Assembly: GCA_037074705.1 (NCBI GenBank)
Contig: CM073596.1
Span: 15,785,001 to 15,849,000 of the forward strand
DNA: 64,000 nucleotides
Direction of reading: 5' to 3'
Source of the DNA: Zhengitettix transpicula
Lineage: Eukaryota > Arthropoda > Insecta > Orthoptera > Tetrigidae
In this document: piece by piece, positions 34,051-45,280 of the stretch
How the letters are laid out: every line of letters begins with the position of its first letter
Position numbering within the stretch: position 1 is the stretch's first letter
Translations under genes and position numbers: made by a program
The notes under the pieces: generated by a model
The model's input: the letters and a program-made list of their open reading frames with translations, nothing else
Told to the model about the DNA's origin: nothing
The model's database searches: none

Positions 34051-35455
34051 AATAAATTTTAATAATGTAAAGTACATGTTCTTCTCTATACCGTAAATGT
34101 TATCCGAAATTGTATGATGACACGTAATTGTTATTAATTCAGTAATACATACCGAAATAATCTCGGCAAATCAATTTTTTTACACTGAAACATTGTAATT
34201 AAATCAGAACTACTACTGATTTTTTTATAAATGCATTTCTTAACTGGTCTGTGTGAAAATTCAATCGTTGCAGGACAGTTTAAATTATAGAAAAGACAGG
34301 AAAGGATCCTGCGTGAATATTTACTGAGGCGGAAAAAAACCAGCACCTTTTACAAGTGGGGATAGTAAAGGAAAGCAATCGTAGAAGGACTATAAGAACA
34401 CGTTGCTACCAGGCTAAAATAAATGTTAAAAATATACAGGATGGTTTAGTTGAAGAAATGTGTTATGGTAAAATCATGGGACAAATATATTTCTACAATT
34501 TCAATTTCACATCGGGGACACTAAGGGATCTCATAAAGATTACACAAATAACATTTTCAAGTTCGTTATGTCCCCACGCTGTTCAATAAAAATCGGTTAA
34601 TTGCAGTGACGAAAGGCTATGATTTTTTAAAAATTTATTTTGCTAAAATACCAATTAGTCAAAATTTCTAGTGAGAGGCTTATCTGATTTATTAAAAATA
34701 AACTGAAAAAACTATGACGTCAGGAGCAGCAATTTTTTTTAAAGAAAGGATATGGTTTCATTATCTGAAATTTCAGTTCTTAGCTCACATTTGAAATAAA
34801 AGGTACAAGTATCCTATTACATTTTTGTGAAAGGTCCTGGATGGACTCCGATAACTTGGAGAGAAGAAGTAATCCCCGGATTGAGTTAGTATGTCGGAAC
34901 ACGCGCGGATCAGCTTGGCTATGCCACATCCGGGTATACCTGTTTCTGAATGAACGATACCGTTGGTACGCAGGCCTTACAACCTTGTACTACAGTGTAA
35001 ATTTTTGAGTACGAAAACGTGCTAGAGCAGCGGAGAAAAACCTGAGTTTCGCGATAATTAATTAATGATGCTGCGAAATCTTCAAGAAAAAATAAGGCCA
35101 TGATGAAATAATTCTGGTCGTGAATAAATGTATTTAAATACCAATTCTACCGGAGTTATTAACGTGACATTTAAATCCTTCGTCGGATCTGCGTGTGTAA
35201 TTAAATTCATATGACAATGTGTTTACGAAATTACTTTTTTTTAAGCTGAAAATTTTTTGTTTCTTATTTTGGTATTAGAATACACTTTTTATTCTTCTCA
35301 GAAAGTAACTTGTATCCCTACTACGTTATTCATAACCGACAGTAACGTTCTACTACTTCACTTTCGTAATTTAGTAACAAAAAATCATTGGATTTAATAA
35401 AATTATTTCAGGCAAAATTATGTAAATATTCTGTTAAATACAAATATAATTAATT
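34051..35455. other. AT-rich stretch, no gene recognised
   Basis: Begins with the end of a short (TA)n run. Chance-like frames only (70 minus at 34134-34346, 77 plus at 34356-34589). Confidence 0.45.
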
Positions 35456-35975
35456 AGGAATAGTCGAGATGAGAGGGGCCTGCGGGGGCTATTCTCTCGC
35501 AGGCAGAACCATTTTAGGAGGGACGGAGCGGCTACCTTTGGACGATGCCGGTTCCCCTCTCCGTTTTTTAACTAAGTTTCCCACAAGCCGAGGCACCTCG
35601 GCCAGTTTTGAGAAGTGTATGTTCCGGGGTCGCAGACCTTGGGCATACGGTAAGAGTTGGTTGTTGTTCCCATTGGAACAGTCGGACAGCTGCCTCTTAA
35701 ACTGATTGAGGCACAGAAAACCCCTCTGCCGCCATCGGAAGGGCGTGGGACAAGTACCCAATGCCCGACCTACCTGATGCAGGTTTTTCTAGGGTTTTCC
35801 CTGCATTTCTTAGGCGAATGCCGGGTAGGATCCTTAAAATATAGCCCGGAGGCCCTAGTAACCCTTGGCTACCTTCTTCTACCCTTCTGCATACCCCCTT
35901 TCAAATCCCTTCCTATGCTATTAAAGGGGAGTTGCTACCATGTGGATTACCCTCATGTAGCCTGTTACACTAAAA
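35456..35975 (+). repeat. RPT-A interspersed repeat, copy c (full length with an internal deletion)
   Basis: Matches copy b from GAATAGTCGAGATGAGAGG to CCTGTTACACTAAAAAAAAT. About 20 bases between the GAGGCACAG and CTCTGCCGCCATCGGAAGG blocks are missing. Overlapping frames of up to 117 codons (35657-36010) come from the repeat. Confidence 0.75.
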
Positions 35976-37435
35976 AAAATTTAGATCAGTCCCGAATAAT
36001 TTACAAATAATACCAAATGACCAGTTGCAAATTGTAGTGAAACCTTTGTCTAGCAATCTTACCTGTGAGTGAAAATTATGTTCAAGTGAATGTAATGAAT
36101 TTTAGTACTAAAAAGGAATTTTGGCTTGTAATAAAATATTAAAATAAATATTCTTTAATAAGTAATAATCTCGTTATGGATAATTAATTTAAAGAATATC
36201 AATTTATTTCTCACGCACTCTGTTCCCAGTCTTGCTGTTTTTAAATTCACTTCTGGGGAATAGATTCAGTCGCCCCTCCGGGCCATGGGTAACTATGAAT
36301 TCATTCATCGTTGGAAAAATGTTAAATACTTTTTCAGTTCATTTTCTAAACTATTATACAACATTACAACTATCTTCATATCACGTGTGATTTATCGGGC
36401 TTCTGTGGCGACCATCTGTCGGATACCGAAACTAGTCAATGAGCTTGGACTCGTGTACTAAATTAACATTTGGGAAAGCGGTCCCTTTGGACCTACCTTA
36501 ATAAGGTTCTGGACCCAGTCCGTAAATAAACACTTTAGGTGACGGACGGCCTTGCCCGGTGTGGTCCAGCTGTGTGTATTGGAAGCGAGTCAGTGTGTCA
36601 GCTGGCCATCCAACACTTCCGGCGAGGAACAGAACCGGTTCCTCCCTAGGGGAAGGACGCGCCAGATCGGATTCCGAAAAAAGTCCCGTTATGCAGGGAT
36701 CACGTTATACGTTGAAGGAGGGGGGGGGGCAGATGCGTGACGGGGGTGGGTGTGCGTCTAGACTTCCGCCCCATCCACACGTCACATTCGTTGCTAGGGG
36801 TGGACAACAATATGTCCGCGAAGACAAACTTCAGCCGCGACTTGAAAATCCTGAAGTAAAATCAGAACATTAAAATAGTATTCTGGAAGTCTTAACCGCT
36901 AATTGAAATAATTTTTTTCCCTTTCTGATTAAAAGTAAAAGGTTCTAAAAATAATAATTCTAAATAGTGTCACGAAATCATATCAATGAGTACTATACGG
37001 CGTGTTCTTACTTCAAATATTTTTTTTTTATAAATAAATGTAGTTATGTGGTAATGATATACGGTTTTTCTCTGTTACTTAATCTTTATTTACTGCGCAA
37101 TTCAAGGTTTTCGGCAGTCTTGTACTTATGTTAGTAATAATACCCAAATGAGTGTATTAATAAAGACTAGACTATATGGGCAGGTGAATTACGAGTGTAC
37201 ACTCAATGTTCCTCAAAATCTCTATTTCTCGAGTAGAGTTTGTCTACATTCCAAGAATCAAACACTGATACTTAGTTATCAAATATCTTACGGTAACTTC
37301 CTACCTCAAACTTCACGAACATTTTTTTTGTCAGTATAAACCTGGCGATATACAAAATTCTGAGCTACTACGTCACTACAAATCTTCTTGTTATCAATTT
37401 ATATAGCATTTATTTTAAGACGTGCACTTTTTTTA
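35976..37435. other. AT-rich stretch with a G+C-rich island, no gene recognised
   Basis: About 36400-36850 is G+C-rich, with a 10-G run at 36720-36729 and frames of 104 and 62 codons that I cannot assign. On the minus strand, CACTCACAG|GTAAG (near 36058) resembles a joined acceptor/donor but its pyrimidine tract is weak. Confidence 0.4.
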
Positions 37436-37668
37436 CATGTTCCTTTTCTAATGACTAGATATATCTTGAAAATTTATTAATTAGTATTATATCATTACCT
37501 GTAATTCAAGGACCTAACTAATTAAACAAAAAATTGGAAGATATTTACCAAAGAAAATACAGTGTATCTCAGAATATAAATTTTATTTATTTGGATTTTA
37601 ATCGCTATTTCAGTCAACCATTGATTTGGGTTAAAATTACGTTATTTTAATTAAAAAATTTCAAAAAG
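37436..37668. repeat. Direct repeat, left copy (partner at 38657-38880)
   Basis: Shares TTATATCATTACCT, TTCAAGGAC, GGAAGATATTTACCAAA, TATCTCAGAA.ATAAATTTTATT and TCAACCATTGATTTG with the partner, in the same order and orientation, about 1.22 kb away. No coding. Confidence 0.85.
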
Positions 37669-37768
37669 TTTGAATTAATTCTTCTGCACCTGAAAACTCA
37701 TGACTAATAGTATAGAATTGGTCTATAAGTCACATTCGTCACAAATCTCTCTTTCATGATTTTTAATT

Positions 37769-37792
37769 TTTATTTCTCTTTTTTCAGGTAAG
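37769..37792 (+). promoter_or_regulatory. Candidate recursive splice site (joined acceptor and donor)
   Basis: TTTATTTCTCTTTTTTCAG|GTAAG fits the zero-length-exon ratchet-point pattern of insect recursive splicing: a long pyrimidine tract, CAG, then GTAAG. Cut is 37787/37788. Alternatively it opens a microexon ending at CTCG|GTAAG (37835), with an ATG at 37802. Either reading needs a plus-strand gene spanning this point; candidate first exons lie at 18.2 and 20.8 kb. Confidence 0.35.
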
Positions 37793-38350
37793 CCCGAAAC
37801 CATGGTGTCTAACTACGGTTCACCTAGAAAACTCGGTAAGCGTTGAAACGAAAGCTTTTAGAAACTAACGATAAGCTAAGGATACAGTGTTTTGAAACGC
37901 GGGAATTCTGGAATAAAAATTAAAGCACTTGGAGGAATAAACCAATTAATAATTCAGCCTGAGTATCGAAGAAGTGTTAGAGAACGGTAATGTTTCACAA
38001 CTCTGATCTCGATGCAACTCACACGTAAAACTCTTGGCATCGACGGTCGCCCGAATACTTGGTTGTGGTGTAACTGTGCCAATTAGAAAAGAAGCTGCCA
38101 ATGTGCCTCACTTGGCATCGTGACGTCTTCGATTAGAGACAGTCGTGAGTAGAAAACCCAGTGATCTTCAGGTCCCGCGCCGGACAAAGAAGATGACCCA
38201 GTTAACTCGGTCGCTCTCTACTTTCTCGGAAATACACGATGCCATTCAAAGTAGAACACACAAATACAAATTAATAAGAAGAAGAAGAAGCGTGGACACA
38301 AAAAATAAAATTGGGATATAGGTTTAAAAAAATTTTTCCCGTCTGTTTAT

Positions 38351-38617
38351 ATTTAATAAATAATGCAGTTTTTTAACCAATACCAGACAATATTTTATTT
38401 ATTTACGAAAACGTTTCGGTACATGTTTGTACCTTCATCAGGTCTTTTCTAAATATGCTAAATGTTAAAACTTATTTTTCACATACTGTTGGAAAAGAAA
38501 GAAGTTTTTCCGAGGCACTTGTGAGTAGTTTGTGGATAGGTACCTCGTAAAAACTACCGAAACGTAATTAAATAAATAAAATATTGGTAAAAAAACTGCA
38601 TTATTTATATTTAGGTT
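38351..38617. repeat. Inverted-repeat element with hammerhead arms (Penelope/retrozyme-like)
   Basis: Left arm 38351-38420 and right arm about 38554-38617 are inverted copies: both carry TACCGAAACGT, AAATAAATAAAATATTGG and AACTGCATTATTTAT. Penelope-like elements often have pseudo-LTRs in inverted arrangement with a hammerhead at the boundary, which fits. There is no reverse-transcriptase frame between the arms, only about 130 bp, so it is a deletion form or a non-autonomous relative. Confidence 0.55.
38412..38442 (-). ncRNA. Hammerhead-ribozyme-like motif with intact core boxes
   Basis: The minus strand has CTGATGA (38435-38441), a 5-bp stem II GGTAC/GTACC closed by AAACAT, and GAAACG. All conserved core residues in these boxes are present. 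Stem I and the cleavage triplet are not obvious, and stem III would be short, as in minimal Penelope-type hammerheads. Activity is not shown by sequence. Confidence 0.55.
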
Positions 38618-38656
38618 TATAAAATTTTCATATTCTAACATCAAATGATTATCGTT

Positions 38657-38880
38657 TTCCTTTTTGAATCACTAGATATGATTTTAACATTTATTAAATA
38701 TTATTATATCATTACCTTCAATTCAAGGACTCTAATTAATTAAACAGAAGTAATATTGGGAAGATATTTACCAAATATAATACAGTATATCTCAGAACAT
38801 AAATTTTATTTCTTTGGAATTCAATCGCCATTTCTGTCAACCATTGATTTGTGTTAAGATTATTTTAATAAAAAAAATTC
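38657..38880. repeat. Direct repeat, right copy (partner at 37436-37668)
   Basis: See the partner for shared words. The pair flanks the recursive-splice-like site and the hammerhead inverted repeat. Confidence 0.85.
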
Positions 38881-40786
38881 AATGATGATTCACATTACTT
38901 TAAGAATGGCGTGTTAAAGGAGTTCGATTCTGAGAACGGAGAAGACGTAACGTAACAGTTTGGATACTATCTGATTTTTTTTAAAAAAAATAGTAAATAA
39001 TAACGAGAAATATATTTTGAAGTTTCCTTTTAACTTTTCACGAATTAAATTTATATAAAATTAGCCATCAGAAAATAAAAATAAAATTTATACCGCCAGC
39101 CAACGTTGCTTTTCCAAAAGACAAGCTTTAAAAAAATAGTAACTCATACTTTTCCTCTTGATTATATTTGCTGTCGTGTATTTCTCAGTCTTTCTCTCCT
39201 GAAACTTTCGTCGTTTAGGATATTTGCTTACTAGATTCGAGGGAGGGTTTTCCCAGGTGATTTGTATTTGTTTAAGAGGCTTATGACGAAATTCGAGGTT
39301 TATTAAGCTTTAATTAAAAATATTATTTGAAAAATGACTCAAAATGTAATAAAAATTGATTAAGGGAAGGCGAATGATTTACGGGCTGAAATATGTGGTT
39401 TTAATTAAATTAGAATCTTTAATTGTCAACTTTGGTCCTATTAATAATTAAAAGGAAATATTCAGAATGAAAAAAAAATACTTTTGATGAGAATTTTGGT
39501 CGTCAGAAATTTTATCAGTTTGACTCATTGACGTGATGTGGTGCAGATTTAGTCAGACAAGCGATAGGAGTAATTTTTAAAAATAAACTTTTGCATTATA
39601 CAATGAATGTCAGTGCATTTCGTAATGTCTGACAAACAACGTCCGTAATTAATTGGAATAAAAGTTGTAAAATCAACAGAAAGTGGAAAAAAAAACCCTT
39701 ATAGACGGAGAAATAAACTTCGTTCCAAGTATTTGTATTTTTTTTTTTTACCTTAACCTTATATTTTCATATAAAATACCATAACACGTTGCTTTTAAAC
39801 CTTTAAATTCTTCAGAACGTGAACCGTAATAATGATCGCGAAAAGAACGTTACTCACAAAATGACCTCGTGACAGTCTCATTGTCTTTGTGGATTAGCAT
39901 TCACCACGTGCTTCAGAGTGACATTGTTATCATCAGAGACTGCAGGAGGAGCTCTGTGACCGCGATCCGTGGGTCGTGACCCGAGCAAGACCTGAATTCC
40001 GAGTCGCGCCCAAATGTCTATCGGTTTCCAGGTGGCGTCTGCTTTCGTGGGTGTGAGAAAATGTGCCCGGGACACAACAAGGGAATTCTGTAACGGGCAC
40101 GAAAACTTTGAGGAACCACTCCACGTCGATACAGCTAAAACTTAAAAGATGTTCATAAATAATAAATTAATTAAATAAATAAAAATGTTCATAAATAAAT
40201 CGTGGAATTTTTTTTTTGTAAACAGAATTATTTTTCTGTCTACAAAAGTCGACGTAAAAGTATTTGTAATGAAAAATATGAACAATTTAAATGGTCAGGA
40301 TTTAATCAGTATTTTTTAACAATTATTTCGAAATTGATAAATACAATATAAATGTCTAATAATGAAATATACATCTACTGACGCGGATTTAAAATCCTGT
40401 ATCTTTATTGAGTCGAATGACCGGACAACAGCGAGTACGAAAGAGTATTTTACGTTCTGTAGATGGAACACAATTTTTTCGACCGAATAGACCATTATTT
40501 GATTTTAAGTAATTCATAAAGTATTACAAAGAAAATGACTCGTCATTGAATTAATAATCATAGAGCTATAATGAAATTAATCTGAGCTAAGTTCTTTTCT
40601 GAGGTATTCAAACCATCTAAATAAATATGTATTAACTGTATTAACTTATTATTTCTATTCGTCCAATTTCTCAAGTCTTATTCTGTAGCGCTTCAATCTT
40701 AGTCTACGTAATTTAATTAGTAAACTTAAGATAACTACAAATATTGAATAAAAATTGTGGAGGATATTTTTCTCTGTAAAAGATTT

Positions 40787-40788
<2 letters not shown>
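38881..40788. other. AT-rich stretch, no gene recognised
   Basis: A T8A8 block lies near 38973-38988. About 39870-40130 is G+C-richer, with minus frames of 63-65 codons and no known domain. Confidence 0.45.

Positions 40789-40828
<40 letters not shown>
40789..40828. repeat. (TA)n microsatellite
   Basis: About 20 TA units; no element terminus attached. Confidence 0.95.
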
Positions 40829-40830
<2 letters not shown>

Positions 40831-40978
40831 CATGAGATACAGTAAACGTCATTTTTATTATATTCACAATCACTGAATTCTGCTAAATTCATTGAAAAAA
40901 TCGCCATAATCTTTCAATTTACAATTATCGTTAATTAATAGATCAATTCTTACCGTATACATATATTTTAAAACACAA

Positions 40979-41016
40979 CGTTTCGGAGACAAAAATCTCT
41001 CTCGTCATCTACTAGG
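40979..41016 (-). ncRNA. Hammerhead-like motif, degenerate
   Basis: The minus strand reads TAGATGACGAGAGAG, a loop, TGTCTCC, then GAAACGTTG. The stem II pairing and the GAAACG box are kept, but the first box is TAGATGA instead of CTGATGA. Same element type as 38412-38442. Confidence 0.4.
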
Positions 41017-43197
41017 CCAAATATTTTTTTATTATCAATTAATGTATCTAAAGAAACAATTAACATTATTAACATTATATATTAATCAAGTCTTTCATAA
41101 TTTCATTTATTTAAATTGTTTAATTACGAGACAAGACAAGACAAGCACTATTAAGTATGAGTACCAGGAAATCATTTGAGATTATTTTTTTCTTACCTAA
41201 CCATTTACGGGAATCAAACTGGATTTTTTGACATTTATCCCTTATGACGTCGCTAATTAAGGAAATCGGCGCAGTTTTACTTCACCCGGATCTTTCGATG
41301 TCATCGTCTTTGACACTTGAGTACTGCGCATAAAAATAATTATTCATTTGCCATATAAGTCAACCGAAGCAGTTTTTCCCTCCTCTGCATAATTAACTAG
41401 GAAGAACGCAGCACATTCCTGACTTTCTAAGAGAAACACGCATCACAATGTGCCACCTAGATCCGTCGTGGAGCCGGCCGTTCCACTTTCCAACCTTCAA
41501 CGTTTGTTCCACATTTCTGTGCCGAGGCATTGTTCTCTGTATCATACACCTTGACGGTCCATTGTTGCAGCGATTCAATATCTGTAGAGAGCTGCGGTCG
41601 GGGGAAACAACCGAGTCATAACCACGTGAGACGAGTGTCACAACCGAGCGGAGGAAAACGTCGTCACATTTCAAACGAAGTGTCTAAAATATCAGAGGCA
41701 CAAAAAGTGTTACATTTTAATGTCCATATTCTACCCGCCTTGGGGAGAGAATAGTGTTGCCCCAAATTTTGAGTTTTGCCGAACAAATATGTTTTGTTAA
41801 CCAATACATTTATCTGAACTATTTTTCTACCTCTTTCTATAAAAAAAATAATCGCGAAAATTGTATTTAAATTAACAAAAGAGGGCTGGTTCGTGCATTA
41901 GTGAATATTGATCTTGCTCTTAACGTTAATACAAAGGTGAAAATTAATACGGCTCGTTTAATTAATCACGTAGCAAGTAGAGAAGGTGACTTGCTTCGCG
42001 AGTGTCTTAATTCGAAGCTTGTTACGAAAAATTCAGATATTTAAATTATAAAGGAATCACGGTTCTTTCATTTCTGCGTCATCAGCCTCGTGTTTCATTA
42101 AGTGAAACATTTTTAAGAAGAAAATATCTGTACTGATTGACGCTGACCAAATATGTCAGAAAATAGATACAACAGTACCTGAGGCATTGAAACACTTAAA
42201 ATATCTTCATTATTCAAATTCAATAAATTTTGTAACATGGTTATGTATTTTTTTTTGTGGAATCAATCGGAAAAACACCGACACTGTTACACGAAAGTAC
42301 TCAGTATTACCAACTTCAGTTTCGTAAAAAAATTATTTGGTCCTGAGACAAAAAAAGGAACATTAAATTTCCGAAAACAATTGAAAAAAACAATAAGATT
42401 CACCATTTTATCTTTAAAATATTAATATACTATTCTGGTTCAGTGTATGGAACCTTATCAACAGAGATTTTTTTTACCAATCATCCACGAGGTGAGTGGC
42501 ATTGTAATGAAATATAACTGTCGTGATAGAAGCTTGACAAGCAGACTCGTATCTATTCTCTGTCACACTTCTCTGTTAGCCTTCGAAACGGTTTTACGTC
42601 ATTAAACTCTGAGCGTAGAGAAGCTAAGGAATCATTACTGCTCCTGAGAGATTTGAAAGATGATTTCCGTTGCTTTCTTCATTATTTATACATCGCACTT
42701 AAGATAGACTGCGCCATAAGTGCGGGACGTCTCAACATTATGATAGAATACCGAGACCTGTTTTGAATACAAAGTACCTTGGGGTCTTCAGGTGGAAATA
42801 TCACGGTTTCGGATCCCCACTTTCTCCTCGTCAAGTGGAAAGAATATCCACGAGATAATATAGCGTTACGAGAACTCATTGTTTACGAAGTGTTCTACAT
42901 TCCGAATCCTGCCTGTCTGGATCTTACATCAGTGTAACATATTTACAACGATTTTAGGAATAATTTACATTGATTGTCTCCGGCATTGAAGATTAATAAT
43001 TTATAATCGCCAAAGAGTCATTAAAGAATTAATTATAAACAAAAATATTATTTTCACATAGGTATAACTAAAACTATACGTTTCTTTCAAAATCCGTGAA
43101 ACTCATCAAACAAACAATTTTTTTAGGTTAATATACGTAAGGGATGTCATATTTTATAATAATTAATTTTTAACTGATTCTTACCTATTACATATTA
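41017..43197. other. AT-rich stretch, no gene recognised
   Basis: A G+C-richer patch at about 41440-41680 has frames of 93 (minus) and 74 (plus) codons without a recognised domain. A GACAAGACAAGACAAG run lies near 41132. Confidence 0.45.
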
Positions 43198-43945
43198 TTA
43201 ACTATCTGGGTTCCTGGCGTTGCCCGTGAACTTATTTATATAAACCCAAAAAAGTATTTAATTCTATATTAATCTTTATTCAATAATCTAACTGTTCCTA
43301 ATTCAGTACATACTTTCGACAGTGCATTAATTTAACAGGTATAAAATACATTGAATTTTATTGGATCAATACCAACAAACGAACCCAACAATTTCTTTTT
43401 AAATATACTCCTTGAGTATTGCAGAATATAATTGTTCCTCAGTCTTAAGACAGTACGAAAGATTAAATTTGTTAGCTACATTCACATTGTTAACAAATTG
43501 TCGCCATATTATAGTCACTAATATAGCACGAAAATTAACTTACATTTTCCGAAAGGATCCTAAAGTATTTCGTCTTATTTTTTTTATTACCATTCGTTGG
43601 AGTATTTCTGGATAAAATTATACTTTTTATTTAATGAAAATATTTCTGATTTTTTTTTACGGAAAAAGGAAGTATTTCCTCGTTCGCGTAGTAACGTCTC
43701 TCTCTCGAGTGACGTCACCGTCTCTTGACGCACAGTAATTTAACACCAAATGATAAATTTTTTAAGTATTATTCTTTCCACCTTTATGTTAAGGGTTTCT
43801 AACCCCCAACAGTACCGTTTCTCGTGTTTTGTAGAATGTGTGTACCAAGTTTCGTTGCAATATGTCCACGCGTCAAAATCTGTATAGAAATTAACGTAAA
43901 AACATACATACAAATATACATCCTTTTTTATTATATAGATTTTCA
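43198..43945 (+). mobile_element. GTTGCCCG-type dispersed repeat, long copy
   Basis: Starts AACTATCTGGGTTCCTGGCG (TTGCCCGTGA follows) and ends ATACATCCTTTTTTATTATATAGATT, the same start and end style as 24437-25203. Its last 540 bp match 44605-45085. No coding frame longer than 70 codons. A 3'-anchored, 5'-truncated partner suggests copying through RNA with the end at 43945. Confidence 0.65.
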
Positions 43946-44604
43946 TATTAATTTATAGCCTGATTATAATTACCGTAAAATAAGCGGGCTTTAATGACTA
44001 TATTTTAATGATTCTGGACATTTAAAATCATAAGTACTTTGTCGTAGATCGTTATGACGTCGCAAGAGATTCGCAACAAAATTGAGAAGTTTCACAGGCT
44101 GTCTTGAAATAACTGCACTTAGCTGCTCGAACTCCTTTTAGTCTTTCGGGACCCACGGCGGCTCATCACGCAATTAGCCTTGTTAGGTTGCGTTGCCCTG
44201 TGAGTTAGTGTTGACATCGCAGGCGCATTAAGGTCGCCTCTGATTAATGAGTTACACCTTATTAGTGGCCTTCAGGGCGCTGCATTCGTGATTCAAGCCC
44301 AATTATTTTAACATATTTATATCCGGGAGGGGGACGTTTTTTTTTTACATGATAAAATTCAACGACTTTTATATTAAACCCGTCTTTTAAATCAAATTTA
44401 GTTTAATGACTTGATTGTGTAAATCAGTAAGGCTTTTGTTAAGCTGGATTCAATTTACGGCTTCATTCGCCAGGGCCGAACGTGTCGTCGTCGTAGATCC
44501 TCAAGTTCTTGGGTTGAACTCACTCGGTTTAAACAACTTTTACATTCGAATGGAGAACAGCAGGCCTTCTATTTTTTCCGGTGTGGTTGTTTTTTAAAAC
44601 ACCC

Positions 44605-45085
44605 TTCCGTGGCTGTTACGAAAGATTAAATTCATGAAATTGTTAGCTACATTCACAATGTAAACAAAGGTCGCCATATTGGTGTCACTATGACACGAAA
44701 TTGACTTACATTTTCCGCAATGATCGTAAAGCATTTCGTATTGCTGAATAAAATTATACTTTTGATTCAATTAAATTATTTCTGCTTTATTTCATTACGA
44801 AAAAAGCGTCTATTTCCTTTGTTCGTCGCGTAGTAACGTCTCTCTGTCGCGTGACGTCATGGTATCTTGGCACGTGCAGTAATTTAACACTAAACGATCA
44901 CATTTTTTAATTATAATTCTTTCAACCTTTGCCTAGGGATTTCTCACTCCCACATGCCAATTTTCGTGTTTTCAGAATATGTGTATCAATTTTTGTTGCA
45001 ACCTGCCCACGCGTTTAAATTTGTATAGAAATTAACGTAAATACATACACACAAATATACATCCTTTTTTATTATATAGATTCTT
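44605..45085 (+). mobile_element. GTTGCCCG-type dispersed repeat, 5'-truncated copy
   Basis: Collinear with 43410-43943: ACGAAAGATTAAATT, GTTAGCTACATTCACA, CTTACATTTTCCG, AGTAACGTCTCTCT, ATAGAAATTAACGTAAA, and the identical 3' end CATCCTTTTTTATTATATAG. The first 200 bp are missing. Confidence 0.7.
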
Positions 45086-45240
45086 TGAACCACCGGGATG
45101 ATTCTCCTACTGTTTTCTTTGAATTACTCACGTTTTATTGTTACTCCTAAAGCGTATAATAGTTTTTTAATTCAACCAGAATTTAATATTTACTCACAAG
45201 CAAGGAAACGTTTGATCTCGGCCATTAATGATAATATATC

Positions 45241-45243
<3 letters not shown>

Positions 45244-45277
<34 letters not shown>
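45244..45277. repeat. (TA)n microsatellite
   Basis: About 17 TA units inside an AT-rich stretch; explains the poly-Ile/Tyr part of the frame at 45098-45448. Confidence 0.95.

Positions 45278-45280
<3 letters not shown>

Noticed and set aside
35657..36010. 117-codon frame, and similar frames at 832-1032 and 1354-1536
   Set aside because: They are the same stretch of the RPT-A repeat read through; indels between copies break the frame.
36050..36075. Minus-strand joined acceptor/donor (CACAG|GTAAG)
   Set aside because: The pyrimidine tract is short and interrupted, and no minus-strand gene is indicated here.
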